64,000 nt of DNA from assembly GCA_036245805.1 (NCBI GenBank), contig BTRK01000005.1, forward strand, positions 3,720,001 to 3,784,000, written 5' to 3'. Both the position numbers and the translations under genes were made by a program. The stretch comes from Pristionchus mayeri. Its lineage: Eukaryota > Nematoda > Chromadorea > Rhabditida > Neodiplogasteridae. A model generated the notes under the pieces. The model ran no database searches. It was not told where the DNA came from and was given only the letters and a program-made list of their open reading frames with translations. The first letter of the stretch is position 1, and each line of letters opens with the position of its first letter. Of this stretch, positions 1-10,901 are shown in pieces.

Positions 1-1280
1 CGCATTGCAATTCTGAAAAGTGTATTTGAATAGTTCGGCATGCTCCATTTTATTATGCTCATATACCAGCCGTAATCATGTACACAAGTACACTTCAACA
101 ATAGCAGAATACTTCACCTGGTATCATTTTCCGACATTCCATGATATTGGAATTTCTCAAAGGAGAACGTGAGATTGGTTGTACCCCATTTGTGTGCTGC
201 AAATGTTAAAAACATAATTCGAAATCTCAGATGAACACAATATATATTCGTTGAATTCGAATCGTTTTGGCAACTAGCACGGGCATATTGACATGCTAAT
301 TTTTGAAATAAATTAATTGAAAATACCTACTGTTTCCGCTCTTTTGAGGTGCCAAATTATACAATCCAAATTATACATCGAGGAATTCCCGTAGGTGCGC
401 CTCTCAACACTGGCAGCACACAGACCAGAATGAACGGCAGGAGACGAGATGATTGAATCATTTCTGAAAAGTAGAACGTTTAATCATTCTTGGACGATGA
501 AGAAAAAAACAATACATTTTGTAAGACAATGATACCTAGTAAGGGAAAGAGTTAAAGAATATGCGCAACGCATCAGCAGTTTTGAGATAGGTAAGAATAT
601 GAAGCAGTCTATTAAGCCAAATAGTACATATACAGAAGAGTGACGAGAAGGTTCGTCAGTGATAGCTGACTTGCACAGGGTGCTCGATCGCTCTAGCTGT
701 GGAGGAAATGCACTTCACCTATCCTCAAGCAGTCCGAGAAGCGACATCTTCAGTTGAGAGACGAGGGTATATATAGGGAGTTGCTTTAGTTGCTCATCGA
801 TGGTCTCTGTTTTTCACAAACTCTTAACAGGCCGATCGGAATGAGAGAGCACATGAACTTAGGAGATGTTTTATTTCTCATCCACTTCATCTTTGACCTC
901 GGGATGAGCCTTCGTCCTATTCCTACACGGCGTGTGTAACAGACACTTCGGACAACAGAGAGTACGTAGCAAATACGTAATCATTCATAATCTTGCAATA
1001 TGAATAGAAGGCATCCAGGACGACCTGAATGTAGATTGGCATTTTATATATTATTTATCCATGATAATCATTTACATATTGAAAACCAGTGTACTTTACA
1101 CTAATTGTATACTCTATCTGGGATTAGCCAAATTGTAATTCCAAATGTTGTCACATCTCATTCATTTTGGTGTTTAACATCGGAGAACAACACAAGTAAA
1201 CATAATTTGAAAGAATGTTATCCGCATTTAGCTATCCCAAAACTTTGACCCGAGGAGGAAGCTATCCAGTTGCCCCTTCT
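1..1280. other. Stretch without recognised gene
   Basis: Both strands were read. No open frame shows a signal peptide, a known motif or a chain of exons with plausible splice sites. The sequence is AT-rich and of ordinary complexity. I see no tRNA, rRNA or array. Confidence 0.5.
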
Positions 1281-1284
1281 TTAC

Positions 1285-1815
1285 ACTCCTATGAGTCAGA
1301 GAATAAGCAACAAACATCGCTCGGGCAGGCCACTCCTCCCCCTCCCCCAGGCATCACGGAAGACAGACTCGGATTTCTCGGAAGAGGAGAGATGCTCAGT
1401 TTCCACTAGCTAAAGCACGTGAATCCATATTTCGAAATAAGGTGTTGTCATTGATAATTTGACACAACTACGAAAAAGCACTCTAATAACATGAGTTGTT
1501 CTAATATTTATTGCCATTGAATACATAGATATGCGCATTGTTTACGAATGCGCATTGGAAACTGATGAAATGATATGTCTAAATTGAGCCATAACTGTGT
1601 TTTGACAACATCTCTGTGGTGAACAGATTCAAAAAAATGTTGATATAAATAAGAAAGAGCCATTTATGTGTTTCACAGCACTCGATTTTATCTTTTGGAA
1701 ACCTTCATTTTTGTAACACTGTGAGTTCCAGGCTTCTTCCCTCTCGCCCTGGGGGAGGAGGCTCTCCCTTGACCGAGCGTTGTTTGTTACATCGCTTCTG
1801 ACTCATTGCACATAG
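1285..1815. repeat. Imperfect inverted repeat (MITE-like)
   Basis: The segment near 1285-1400 (ATGAGTCAGA, then AACAAACATCGCTCGG, then a run of CCTCC) reappears reverse-complemented near 1720-1815. The arms are about 100 bp with mismatches and the unpaired centre is about 320 bp. The 64-codon open frame at 1215-1409 runs into the left arm and is probably chance. No target-site duplication was fixed. Confidence 0.5.
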
Positions 1816-2059
1816 CTAGCGAGAGATGGAGTTTGCTTCCTGCTTAAGACAAAGCAGAAGAAAAAATTGCAAACCAGGCGACCGTGCTAGAACAATTTCA
1901 GATCAATTTCAGATCGTTGATGGCAGATGATTTGCGCGACTGAATAGACATCGCCTCCGTCCTTATGAGCTTCTAGTCAATTCGGGTTATTATTAATTAT
2001 TTTATTCGAGTGCTCATCTGAGAAAAGAGAGGATGCGCTATTGGTCTCTCCACTGACTT

Positions 2060-2260
2060 GCGCACATCGCTGTTTCCAAGCACATCGTGCTTCTCTCCTC
2101 CTTGTCTTACGCGCTCAAGGCAAAACAAGAGATCATACGAAACGAAAAAACGATAGTTTCACGTCGTAAACATCGGCGTATTATCCGACACATCTTGGAT
2201 GGAAAAGCGAAACGGAAGGAAAAGCTGTGGCAGCTCGGGGAAGCACTGATGGCTTTGTAA
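2060..2260 (+). other. Possible orphan coding exon, very basic
   Basis: A frame open from about 2060 to a TAA near 2260 encodes a strongly basic, helix-prone stretch with runs such as SRRKHRRIIRHILDGKAKRK and ends WQLGEALMAL. Its composition looks more coding than its surroundings. No start, partner exon or family was found, and longer antisense frames overlap it. It could be one exon of an unrecognised gene, a transposon remnant, or chance. Confidence 0.18.
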
Positions 2261-2874
2261 GGAATAACTCTCTTCTCCCTGCGTATTCTCTCGGCAATCT
2301 TACCGGTGAGAACGACAAGATTCATTTCTTGCGAAGCCACATTCGGATTTGAGCACATTTTTATTTCCAAGCATTGCTCGTTACAATTTGAAACTCAAAA
2401 AAAAAATTTGCTCGTAAACGACCATGGTGCTTTCGCTTACCTCCCCTTCCAAGAACCGAATAGCTGCTGAAGTAGTGGCTCCAGTAACACGGTATTTTTG
2501 GTCTCACCATGATCTCATAATTTCCACACTTTATGTCCACAATAGTGACAGAGGGAATATTTTTACAAGAGTCAGTGACCCGTATTCTGGACTCTAATAA
2601 GGATAAATGACGATTATAGCTGTATCTTGATAGCATCGCAACAAGTTGGCTCTATTCTAGAATTTAATGATCCAACCCGTCTCTTGCGATTCGAAGTCGT
2701 TCGTACATAAATTTCCTCAAAGGGAGGGGCAGGGGGTGCCGTCTCTTCACTTTACCTACTCTGTAGACCAGAAGAGACGCGAGTGAGAGTGTAGAATGAA
2801 GAAAACATGTAGTTGTTTGCCCAAACTCTCTCCATTTTATGACAAGGACGCGCTCGCGATTTCTTACGAATTTG

Positions 2875-3673
2875 ATGCGATTTCTCACTCCCTTCTCGAT
2901 CATTTTGTTTACTTCCGCTTCCGGATACAACATCACATTGTTCTCACTTCCTAATAGAAGAGGTTCGTTTAGTACTCCACTCTTGACAACAACAATTTCG
3001 CAGGAAATCGAGCTGATTTCGTCAGTGATTCATGTGAAAATATCGCTGAGTCATTTGTCTATTTCGATGGTGGAGTTTCCGCTGTATGTTTGAAGGATAC
3101 TTCACTGGGAACGAACTGCATCATTATGCACTCGGTGGGAAAAACAAAGGTTTTGAGATGCTGCTAAGATTACAATTTCAGGATGCACATTGTGAAGGTT
3201 TCCGCCTGATAATGAGACCAGGTTAGCGTGTCCATCCATTCATAGCCGAGGAAAGCGTAAAAAAAGGAAAAGTGGTCCCTCAACATTTGCTGATATGGGA
3301 TGTGTCATGACTGTGACTATTCCACGTACAGGCACAATGCACCATAACAACTTGGAGGAGGTCGGATTCGATAATCGCGCGAAATTGATTGGTCCGTGCG
3401 AATTGATAAGAGTAGACGGAGGAACAACCACACATAGTGAAGAAATTGTGAATTTGATCACAAAACCATTATCATATCATTATTTTTAGATGCCATTCAT
3501 ACTATGCACACTCCTTACTGCAATGAATGCGATAATTTTCAGTGCATATCTACTGGATAAGAAATATTCTAAAGTAAGACGTCTGATCATGCTCATATAC
3601 GTCAAAATAATCACAGGAACCAGAACCTCCCCGGACTGCTCTGGTTAGCAAATCGACCGAGGATAGGGTCTAA
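2875..3673 (+). CDS. Membrane-anchored beta/gamma-crystallin protein, copy 1
   Basis: Proposed exons are 2875-2962, 3004-3134, 3182-3221, 3332 to about 3460, 3490-3573 and 3617-3673 (TAA). Most junctions keep phase; the end of exon 4 is not settled. The product has a signal peptide (start MRFLTPFSIILF), then one domain of two Greek-key-like halves: YNITLFSLPNR, a Cys strand SDSCENIAESF, FDGGVSAV, a Cys-rich turn HCEGFRLIMRP, and the closing FDNRAKLIGPCELI. This order matches beta/gamma-crystallin domains (I-x-x-Y/F at the start, G-C in the middle, F-N/D-D/N near the end). Exon 5 is one membrane segment (PFILCTLLTAMNAIIF), followed by a basic stop-transfer and a short tail ending STEDRV. Family assignment is by motif alone. 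It is first of three tandem copies and the only one in which I see no stop in the crystallin part. Confidence 0.65.
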
Positions 3674-3878
3674 TATTCTTGTGATTATGATACAACCACC
3701 AAATAAATATTTCATTTGTCTAAATGTTCGCAAACAACATGTGAGTTTGGATGGAACATACTTTGCACAACCCTCGTATTTGTTTACCGCTTTCTTTCCC
3801 TTTCGACTTCAAAATCACCAATTTACTGCTAATCGTAACTGGCACGGCCAATTGTTTTCCAGGTCAAACTCCACATTA

Positions 3879-4650
3879 ATGCGCTGTGCAATTCTCGTTT
3901 TATCGTTCTTCACATTTCACGCCAATTCGTATAATATTACGCTCTACTCGCTCGCAGAATGGAATGGTTAAGTTTTACTGTAGAGCAAGATATATCTTTT
4001 AATATCAAGCTGAATAATATCAAGTACACGCATTTCCAGGACAAACTTTAGATATCGTTGATGATTCATGCATGAACATTCCGGTGTCCTATCTGAAAAT
4101 CGATGAAGGAGTTTCGGGAGTCTGATCCAAGGGACCTTGCGTTCTCCTTTTCGAGGTACTCGAATGATTCTTTCAAAGACAAACCATGCATTTATTTTAG
4201 GGCTCCTATTGTAAGGGAGACTACTTGGTCGTTCGACAAGGTACATTTCGTTTGTGCTTCATGCACTTTCCTGATTCTCAGGCGTATTCTCGAATGGTAA
4301 ATTGGAGGATATCAATTTTGACAATTGCGCGCGATCTATGGGTCCTTGTGAGCTGATTAAGGGAGAATCGTCTTGGATGAATCTTATTTTGGTAGAAATT
4401 TCAAAATATTCTCCAATTGATTTCGTATATTTCGTATGTTCTTTTGGCAATATTTTTTTTTGTTCTCAATATCGTCATGTTTATCATTATCTTCAGAGGA
4501 GCTAAGAAGGAAGTGGTGGGTTTGTTTTCGAATTTCATTCTCAAATGTGATATTTTCCCCTAGAAAGCTCGCAGACTTAATCGACCGATTCCTCTCGATC
4601 AGGACCAAACATTGAGCACGGAAAATCAAGAAAAATACGTCGGATTATAG
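3879..4650 (+). pseudogene. Membrane beta/gamma-crystallin, copy 2, in-frame TGA
   Basis: The exon plan matches copy 1: signal peptide and first strand (YNITLYSLAEWNG) at 3879-3966, a second exon from about 4041, a short exon at 4201-4240 (GSYCKGDYLVVRQ), an exon from 4282 with NFDNCARSMGPCELI, a membrane segment (VLLAIFFFVLNIVMFIIIF) near 4425-4500, and a tail exon at 4564-4650 ending EKYVGL. The second exon carries TGA at 4123-4125, exactly where copy 3 has Trp (GVSGIWTKG versus GVSGV-stop-SKG). The membrane segment is in a different frame from the preceding exon and no clean acceptor was found. Either this is a decayed copy or the TGA is a base error or is read through. Decay is the simplest reading. 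Confidence 0.6.
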
Positions 4651-4833
4651 TCCCTATGAACCCTACTTTGAGGTGCATAAATCGCGATAAATTATATCCG
4701 ATTTTAATCTATGATCTCGACTCTTGAATACTGCGAAATTGTACCATTTATCTACCCGATCTGTTTGTCTCGCAACAAACAGTGAAATGCAAACGCGCCA
4801 CGGCCGCACTATTCACTAACTAAATCGCGGAAC

Positions 4834-7390
4834 ATGCGTGTCGCGATTGTAATCTTACTAATTCGATTCACCCAGGGATATGAGATTTCTCTGTATTCTC
4901 TGCCTAATTGGAATAGTGAGTTTATTATTTTTGCTATCCCGGATACATACACGACTAGATGGAACATCCGCCTTACCTGGACAAGTTTTTGTATAACTTT
5001 TTACGACACATAATTGAACACTGATTTGCATTCCATTGACCATCACATTTTTCAGTAAACGGAACTATTGGCGAGGCGTACAATATCACCAGTAAATCGT
5101 GCGTGAATATTCCTGAATCATTTCTAGCATTTCACGATGGAGTTTCCGGAATCTGGACCAAAGGCACCTGCGTTGTCGCGTATTCGGTACGCTATTTTCC
5201 TTGGATTTGATCAGTTTATGACCATCCACCCGAGCACGTTCCATTAGGAAAACACCAATAAATGCGTGGCGTAGAGGAGGGGCTTTCAAAAACGTATGAA
5301 ATGATGATTTCAGTTCCCAGGATGTGAAGGAAATCAACTCATCATGAAAGCAGGTGAAGACAGTATATTGTTTTCTTAAATAAATGTTCAAGGAACTCTC
5401 GCTCACGGTGATTTGCGTGTTCTTGGTTTCGATAATATGGCTCAATCCGTTGGACCGTGAGACTTCACAAGAGTTGAGAAGGAAACGACAATTCGTGGAC
5501 GAAGCATAGTTAGCTTTTATTTTCATATTTAGTAATTTTCACCCGTTTAACAGAGGAATTCTGAAAGAATCGAGATACTCCATACAGGGTCCGTACAACG
5601 AAAAACTTAAAAATTCACCCTAGGGGTACTTTTTGACGTAGATCACGACAATTGACCTTAGGAAGCAGTATCTGTGACGCCTCATTCTCTGTGGTGCGCC
5701 GAAGTGGACGGTCGGTTTTTTGAAATTTTTGAACGGCTTATCAGAACCCCTTGAATTTATAATTATTCTGAAAGATCTCGACTAGATAAGCATTTTTCCT
5801 GTTGGAAGGGAAGGGCGCTCATATGTGAAAAAAGTTATGACCGTTTGAAAATGTCACCCTGAAAATTTTTTCAAAAGATTACATTTTAGTTTCATTTCCA
5901 TTAGATTCAGCGTGCATTTTTACCCCTAGGGCCAACATTTCAGGGAAATTGAAAGGGATGTATTACGCGAAATTATCAAAAGAATATTGAAATCTCGAGA
6001 TTTTTTGGCCACAAAATTACGATTTTTTATGCCTAAAAAGCTTCATTCTCGTTTTCATGCGAAATGTGCCAATTTGTTTTCTACGGGTCGAAATACGAGA
6101 GAAAAACTTAAATTCAGCTTATTCTGAGATTTTTAATTTTTGGCCACAAAACACAAAAACCGGGTTTTCAGGCCAAAAATGAATAATCTCAGAATAAGCC
6201 GAGTTAAAGTTTTTCTAACGTGTTTCGACCCGTAATATCTCCGCACCAAAACGTGAATGAAAATTTGTAGGCTTAAAAAATCGTAATTTTTCGCCAAAAA
6301 AATCTTGACATTGCAATATTCTTTTTTAAAATTTCGCGGAATACATCCCTTTCAATTTCCCTGAAAATTTGGCCCTAGGGGTAGAAATGCACGCTGAATC
6401 TAATGGAAATGAAACTAAAATCTAATCTTTTGAAAAATTTTCAGGATGGCAATTTTGAAATTTCAAACGTAAACCTAAATGTAACGTTTTTTTCACGGAT
6501 GAGCTAGCCCTTCACTTCCAACATGAACAGAAAAAACGATACATGTATGGGGTTTGGACCAGCCGTTCACAGTATTATGCCCCGTGCAATTCAAAAGCTC
6601 ATTTCGCGCTAGTTTTCAAATTCAAAAAGCGACGAACTTGCTCTTACACGGAATTTTAACACGGTATCAAGTTTTAAAATGAATCATTCGTGAAACATAT
6701 GCGAATTTGGTCTCAAAAACAGTTTTCTTTTCATAATGTGTCTGAAACACAAACGATCCAGATCTATTTTGGAGCAATCCAGTGAGCAAGTGACATATGT
6801 TTCATAGAAAATTGAAGTATTAGGTATCTTTTTTTTCGATTTTGCATGCGCCCTGTCTGGTGCTTAATACGGTGCGTTCACGATTTACAAAAACCGACCT
6901 CACCGTTGAGGCGCGCTTCAGGGAATGAGAGGTCAACGACACGGCTTCCTAAGGTCGATTTTCGTGATCTACGTGAAAGAAATACCCTTAGGGACAATTT
7001 TTTATTTTTTCGTTGTACGGAAGGTTCTTTCAGACTTCCTCTGTTAAATTCAGATGTGGCTCTCGTTCGTTCTATGTTTCTTTGTAACGCTTGCAAATGT
7101 ATATGTGTTCGTTAAATACTTGATCGATAAAAGGAAGGAGAAGGTGGGTAATTGTGTTCCGGATACTATGAAAGTAATTTGGATGAAACGAGTGGGCTTT
7201 GCAGAAACTCTACCAGCTCTTGCGTATCCCATTAGCATCAATTGAACATAAATTGGTGGACCCAGATACTTCGGAAAATGCTCAAACCGTCAAGAAGCGC
7301 AATGTTTACACACCCGCTCCGGAGGGTAGGTGTTCGAAAATGAACAGAGACATTTGTATACATGTATTTTCAGCATGCAAACGTGTTTAA
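4834..7390 (+). pseudogene. Membrane beta/gamma-crystallin, copy 3, TGA plus insertion
   Basis: Exons are 4834-4915 (signal peptide, then YEISLYSLPNWN), 5056-5186 (SCVNIPESFLAFHDGVSGIW), 5314-5353 (FPGCEGNQLIMKA), and from 5393 (VLGFDNMAQSVGP). In the last of these the conserved Cys of GPCEL is replaced by TGA at 5458-5460. The membrane exon (WLSFVLCFFVTLANVYVFV) is displaced to 7054-7143, followed by tail exons 7205-7325 and 7374-7390 (TAA). The tail is longer than in copies 1 and 2 and includes TVKKRNVYTPAPE. The gap before the membrane exon holds a 0.75 kb palindrome, so the intron grew by insertion. Upstream and downstream exons are well preserved, so decay is recent, or the TGA is recoded (unsupported). 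Confidence 0.6.
5792..6541. repeat. Long palindromic foldback element
   Basis: Two arms of about 350 bp meet near 6166. Left-arm landmarks (CCCTAGGGCCAACATTTCAG, GATTCAGCGTGCATTTTTAC, TCCTGTTGGAAGGGAAGGGC) return reverse-complemented in the right arm with scattered mismatches. There is no coding frame in it. It sits in an intron of crystallin copy 3. Sequence just right of it (6570-6630, with GTGCAATTCAAAAGCTCATT) recurs in reverse near 50020-50080, so part of the surrounding repeat is dispersed. Confidence 0.85.
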
Positions 7391-7632
7391 GATGAAGCGG
7401 ATAGTCTGGTTCGAGCAACTGAAGGAATTGGAGAGCCTTCTGCTACTGTGGATATTGGAGATGGGGAAAGATGGGGAGATTGTAATGTATCAAACTGAAT
7501 TAATTGCGTAAATGTATTCGATGACGCGTATTCGATGACTCTTCAAATTTCCAAGGAAAAATATAGAGGCATAATTAATACGTCTTGTAAAACTAATATT
7601 GAAAAATATATTTCGAAATGCAATAGATGATG

Positions 7633-7935
7633 ATTTTCAAATGGGAACTAGTCTTAGCACAATATCGGCAGAACCCACTTGTGGGGTATTTTCTGAATCC
7701 TCATGACCAGCTCTACAATTGCAACCGACGGATTTTGGATACTGATTTTATTATTTGAGCAATCATGAAAAATGTACGTTTTGTTGAACGTTTACATCCA
7801 TTATTCGAATTCTAAAAAGAAATCTAAAAATCTGTCGGTTGCAATTGTAGAGGTGGTCATGAAGATTCAGAAAATAGCCCACAAGTGGGGTCTGCCGATA
7901 TTGCGCTTAGACTAGTTCTCATTTGAAGCCGAAAA
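7633..7935. repeat. Inverted repeat, about 300 bp (MITE-like)
   Basis: Left arm 7633-7736 and right arm about 7826-7935 are near-complementary: AACCCACTTGTGGGGTATTT pairs with its complement at 7880-7900, and CTACAATTGCAACCGACGGA pairs with the right arm. The spacer is about 90 bp. It lies just downstream of crystallin copy 3. No coding capacity. Confidence 0.8.
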
Positions 7936-7939
7936 TATA

Positions 7940-10010
7940 TCAATAATAACAATTGTTCTTTCATGGATCCATGAAACGAGATAAAAATCCCGAAATTGAG
8001 CAGTAGGTTCATGCCTGATTGTGAGAAGCACTGGCTTAACAACATTTTACAAATGAAGTTTCTTAATTAAATTATGTGGTATGTTTCAACCACCTCCTTC
8101 ATCACTTCACCGCTCACCCGCTATTAATGGAGAGGAATGGTCCGCCGCGAAAACAAAGCAATTTGTCTGGTCTGACACGCTGTGCCTTTATCTTTTACCT
8201 TTACTCTGGATATTGGAGTTATGGCGCGAATTATTATGTTTCAGACAGGAACTATTGTGTAATAGCAAACACAGTCGAATCGCCCACATTGACTCCATGA
8301 ATTGATACACATTCGAATTTGCGTGTTTGGTATTCCATTTGAGATAGAATATACATAATCGAAAAATGTTTATATGCCAATTATAAATGTATTGTACTCA
8401 TTCCACAATGAAATTCTAAAAAGTACATGGTACGAATGGTACGACCGTTCAAGAGACATCGGATGAACACTTTCAGCACATCTCCTTTCTTCGATCGCTG
8501 GAAAGCGTAGATGAACTAACTGTTTTTAAATTTAATTTTCGTAATTTATAAATTTGTTAATACACTTGAAACGAAAGAATAAAAAAATGATCAAAACATC
8601 GAAAACCTTTGCTCTTTCTCACCTTGAATGCTTCATTGGCCTGTTGGAAATGGCCTTCAAGAAATGGCCTTCATCGTAATGAGTACTTCATCGTAATGAT
8701 CTCATTCGTTTGACAAGTAAGATAGTACGCCCAACGCAGAAACAATTTTTTGATGAACCATCACTCTCTCGTCCACTCACCAGTTATTGTTTCATTGTTA
8801 CGATTAGGTTTCAGGAGTGCTCATCAGCTTATGAGCTAGTTAATGTATACTGTTAAGATAAATCCCCGAAAATTATACAAAAATACAAAAGGGAACTTCT
8901 AGACCGTAGACGAGGCCAAACCTCGCACACTCACCAATTCTTTTATCGGAATATCAGCTTCAGGTCGACTTCTCTGCAGGCAGCTGCGATCGGCCAGAGC
9001 AGAGGCCAATCCCATCTGAATTAACACACCCGCGGAACGAGTCGTCTATAATATAAATCATAAATCAGGGCGCTTACATTGTATGTCAATGGTGTCCATT
9101 CAACTCTCCCGGAACGGGTCGTCTACAGTAGACATTAATATTATTACTCATTAGGAGTGGAATGCATGGGTAAAGTAGGATTTCCATTTTTTCTGCATTT
9201 TGGGGATATTCTCAACAGTCTTCTATTTGGATCATTTTCGGGTATGTTTCAGGTGTTGTAAATCAATCAAACTTCAGGTACGTGATCTATTCGCGGTAGC
9301 CTCGAAAACAAATCTAAAAAAAGGAAACCGTAGCTGGCTGCACTAATTATATCCGTAATCGCAGTTTCGAGGGAGGGGATACCCGTGCATTCAATGGCGA
9401 CATCCGGTTCTTGCCCCAGAGCAGCTAGCCCGCTCTCACGGACTTCGGCAGGGGATAGACCTCTGAAGAGGACGATGATGCACTTTGTCTAGTATCAATA
9501 TTTTTGATAATCTCGTGTATGTTTCAGATGCGAAATATCAATCATCTACTCAGAATCTAATTGGTTTTGTGGAGCCATCCGTGAAAATTATTCAACAATT
9601 ACCAAACATGGGCATAAATTGTACCAGAGTCTCATAATTTCAAATTAGGGTAGGCTGCGCAAGTCCTTCGTGTTTCTCAAAGAATGGACAACGTGATTGA
9701 ACGACATGAAGAGATCCATTTCTTCTCACTTCAAATTGACTTCATGGATCATTATTTTCAGGTTCGGTTTCAGGTGGTGTGCATAATAGCTTATCGTATC
9801 ATTGTTTAGTGTTCCTCGCAAGCCTGTGCATGCAAAAACACAAAAATGTCCTAAAAGTGAAAACCTTGTAAATCATCATTTCATCCCCCCTAGTAAGAGA
9901 ACTCCCTCACTTCACATTGAGTCAGTTCTCAAATAAATCGACTGTGCATCGCATTCTCACGCCAGTTAAAAAAGATTTAGATGCTGATAGATAGCGGAAG
10001 ACAGGGTGCA
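7940..10010. other. Gene-poor stretch with recurring TTTCAG motif
   Basis: No gene is supported. Two overlapping 74-codon frames at 8076-8305 lack a recognisable motif. The string GTTTCAGG or a close variant recurs near 8808, 9250, 9522, 9774 and 10127, several times followed by a similar TAATAGCT or ATCAATC stretch. The copies are too diverged to define a repeat unit by eye. Confidence 0.4.
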
Positions 10011-10012
10011 AG

Positions 10013-10090
10013 GTGGGTGTGAAAAGTGTCAAGGAAGGCTGACGAACTCTAGTGGGTGTGAAAAGTGTCAAGGAAGGCTGACGAACTCTA
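10013..10090. repeat. 39-bp tandem duplication
   Basis: The unit beginning GTGGGTGTGAAAAGTGTCAA and ending GACGAACTCTA occurs twice head to tail at 10013-10051 and 10052-10090 with no difference seen. Perfect identity suggests a recent duplication. Confidence 0.95.
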
Positions 10091-10563
10091 ATTATATTAT
10101 CTGATGTCCTTCTATGTGCGGATGTGTTTCAGGCGGGCGTAATAGCTGCCTACTGATAAAAATCGATGATGGTCACGAGTGAAAAATCAGACAAATATAC
10201 ACAAATTTATATTAATACTATTAGAAGTGATCTCTAGACCAAATGCTTTCGAACCAATAGAAGCTACGTGGAGATTTGAATTTCACGTCAAAATAATAGT
10301 TGGTGTTGATTTTAATTCGTATTAGCCCACAAGCAATCAATAACTACAAATGTACCATTGTGTGGAATCATGATTCCGGTTACTTTTGGATCCCTAAAAA
10401 GTGAAACCTCTTCACTTCTTGTTTCACTCGTGAGCAGACAGGTGCACATAGCGATAATTCAGGAAACAGTTCCATAAGCAAGCTATATTTTCATTCCATG
10501 ATTTGTCTCGCTACTCAAACCAGTAACAAATCACAAATGAAGAAGTGACTCATCCCTTGCCAT

Positions 10564-10669
10564 CTGGGTTGTGCAAAAATTTTACGGTCTCTTCATTACT
10601 ATCTCGCACTGTCTGACCGGCTAGAGAGTATACGGAATGAAGAGACCGTAACATTTTTGCGCAACCCAG
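10564..10669. repeat. Hairpin repeat, about 106 bp
   Basis: CTGGGTTGTGCAAAAATTTT and ACGGTCTCTTCATT on the left pair with AATGAAGAGACCGT and the complement of the left end on the right. The loop region holds a second, weaker complementarity (CTGACCGGC, AGAGAGTATACG). It is about 230 bp upstream of the first receptor start. Confidence 0.85.
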
Positions 10670-10901
10670 GTGTCCATCCCTAATAACGACGTTCTTTCTG
10701 TAGACTTTCAAAAAAGTCAACAGTGCCACTTAGTGTTTCTCCGATTATGGAAATTATTTTTTCGCAAAAAATCGAGTCTTTGTATCATTCGTCCTTCTGC
10801 GCTCTATGCGCATTCAATCCGTGATTACTCTTCTGAATGTTCTTGATTATTTGCGTCTACAGGCGAATGTTATTGATACGCTTTCATCCGTCAGAGTATG
10901 A

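Noticed and set aside
5086..5526. 146-codon open frame on the minus strand
   Set aside because: It lies antisense to well-supported exons of crystallin copy 3 and shows no motif, signal or splice structure.
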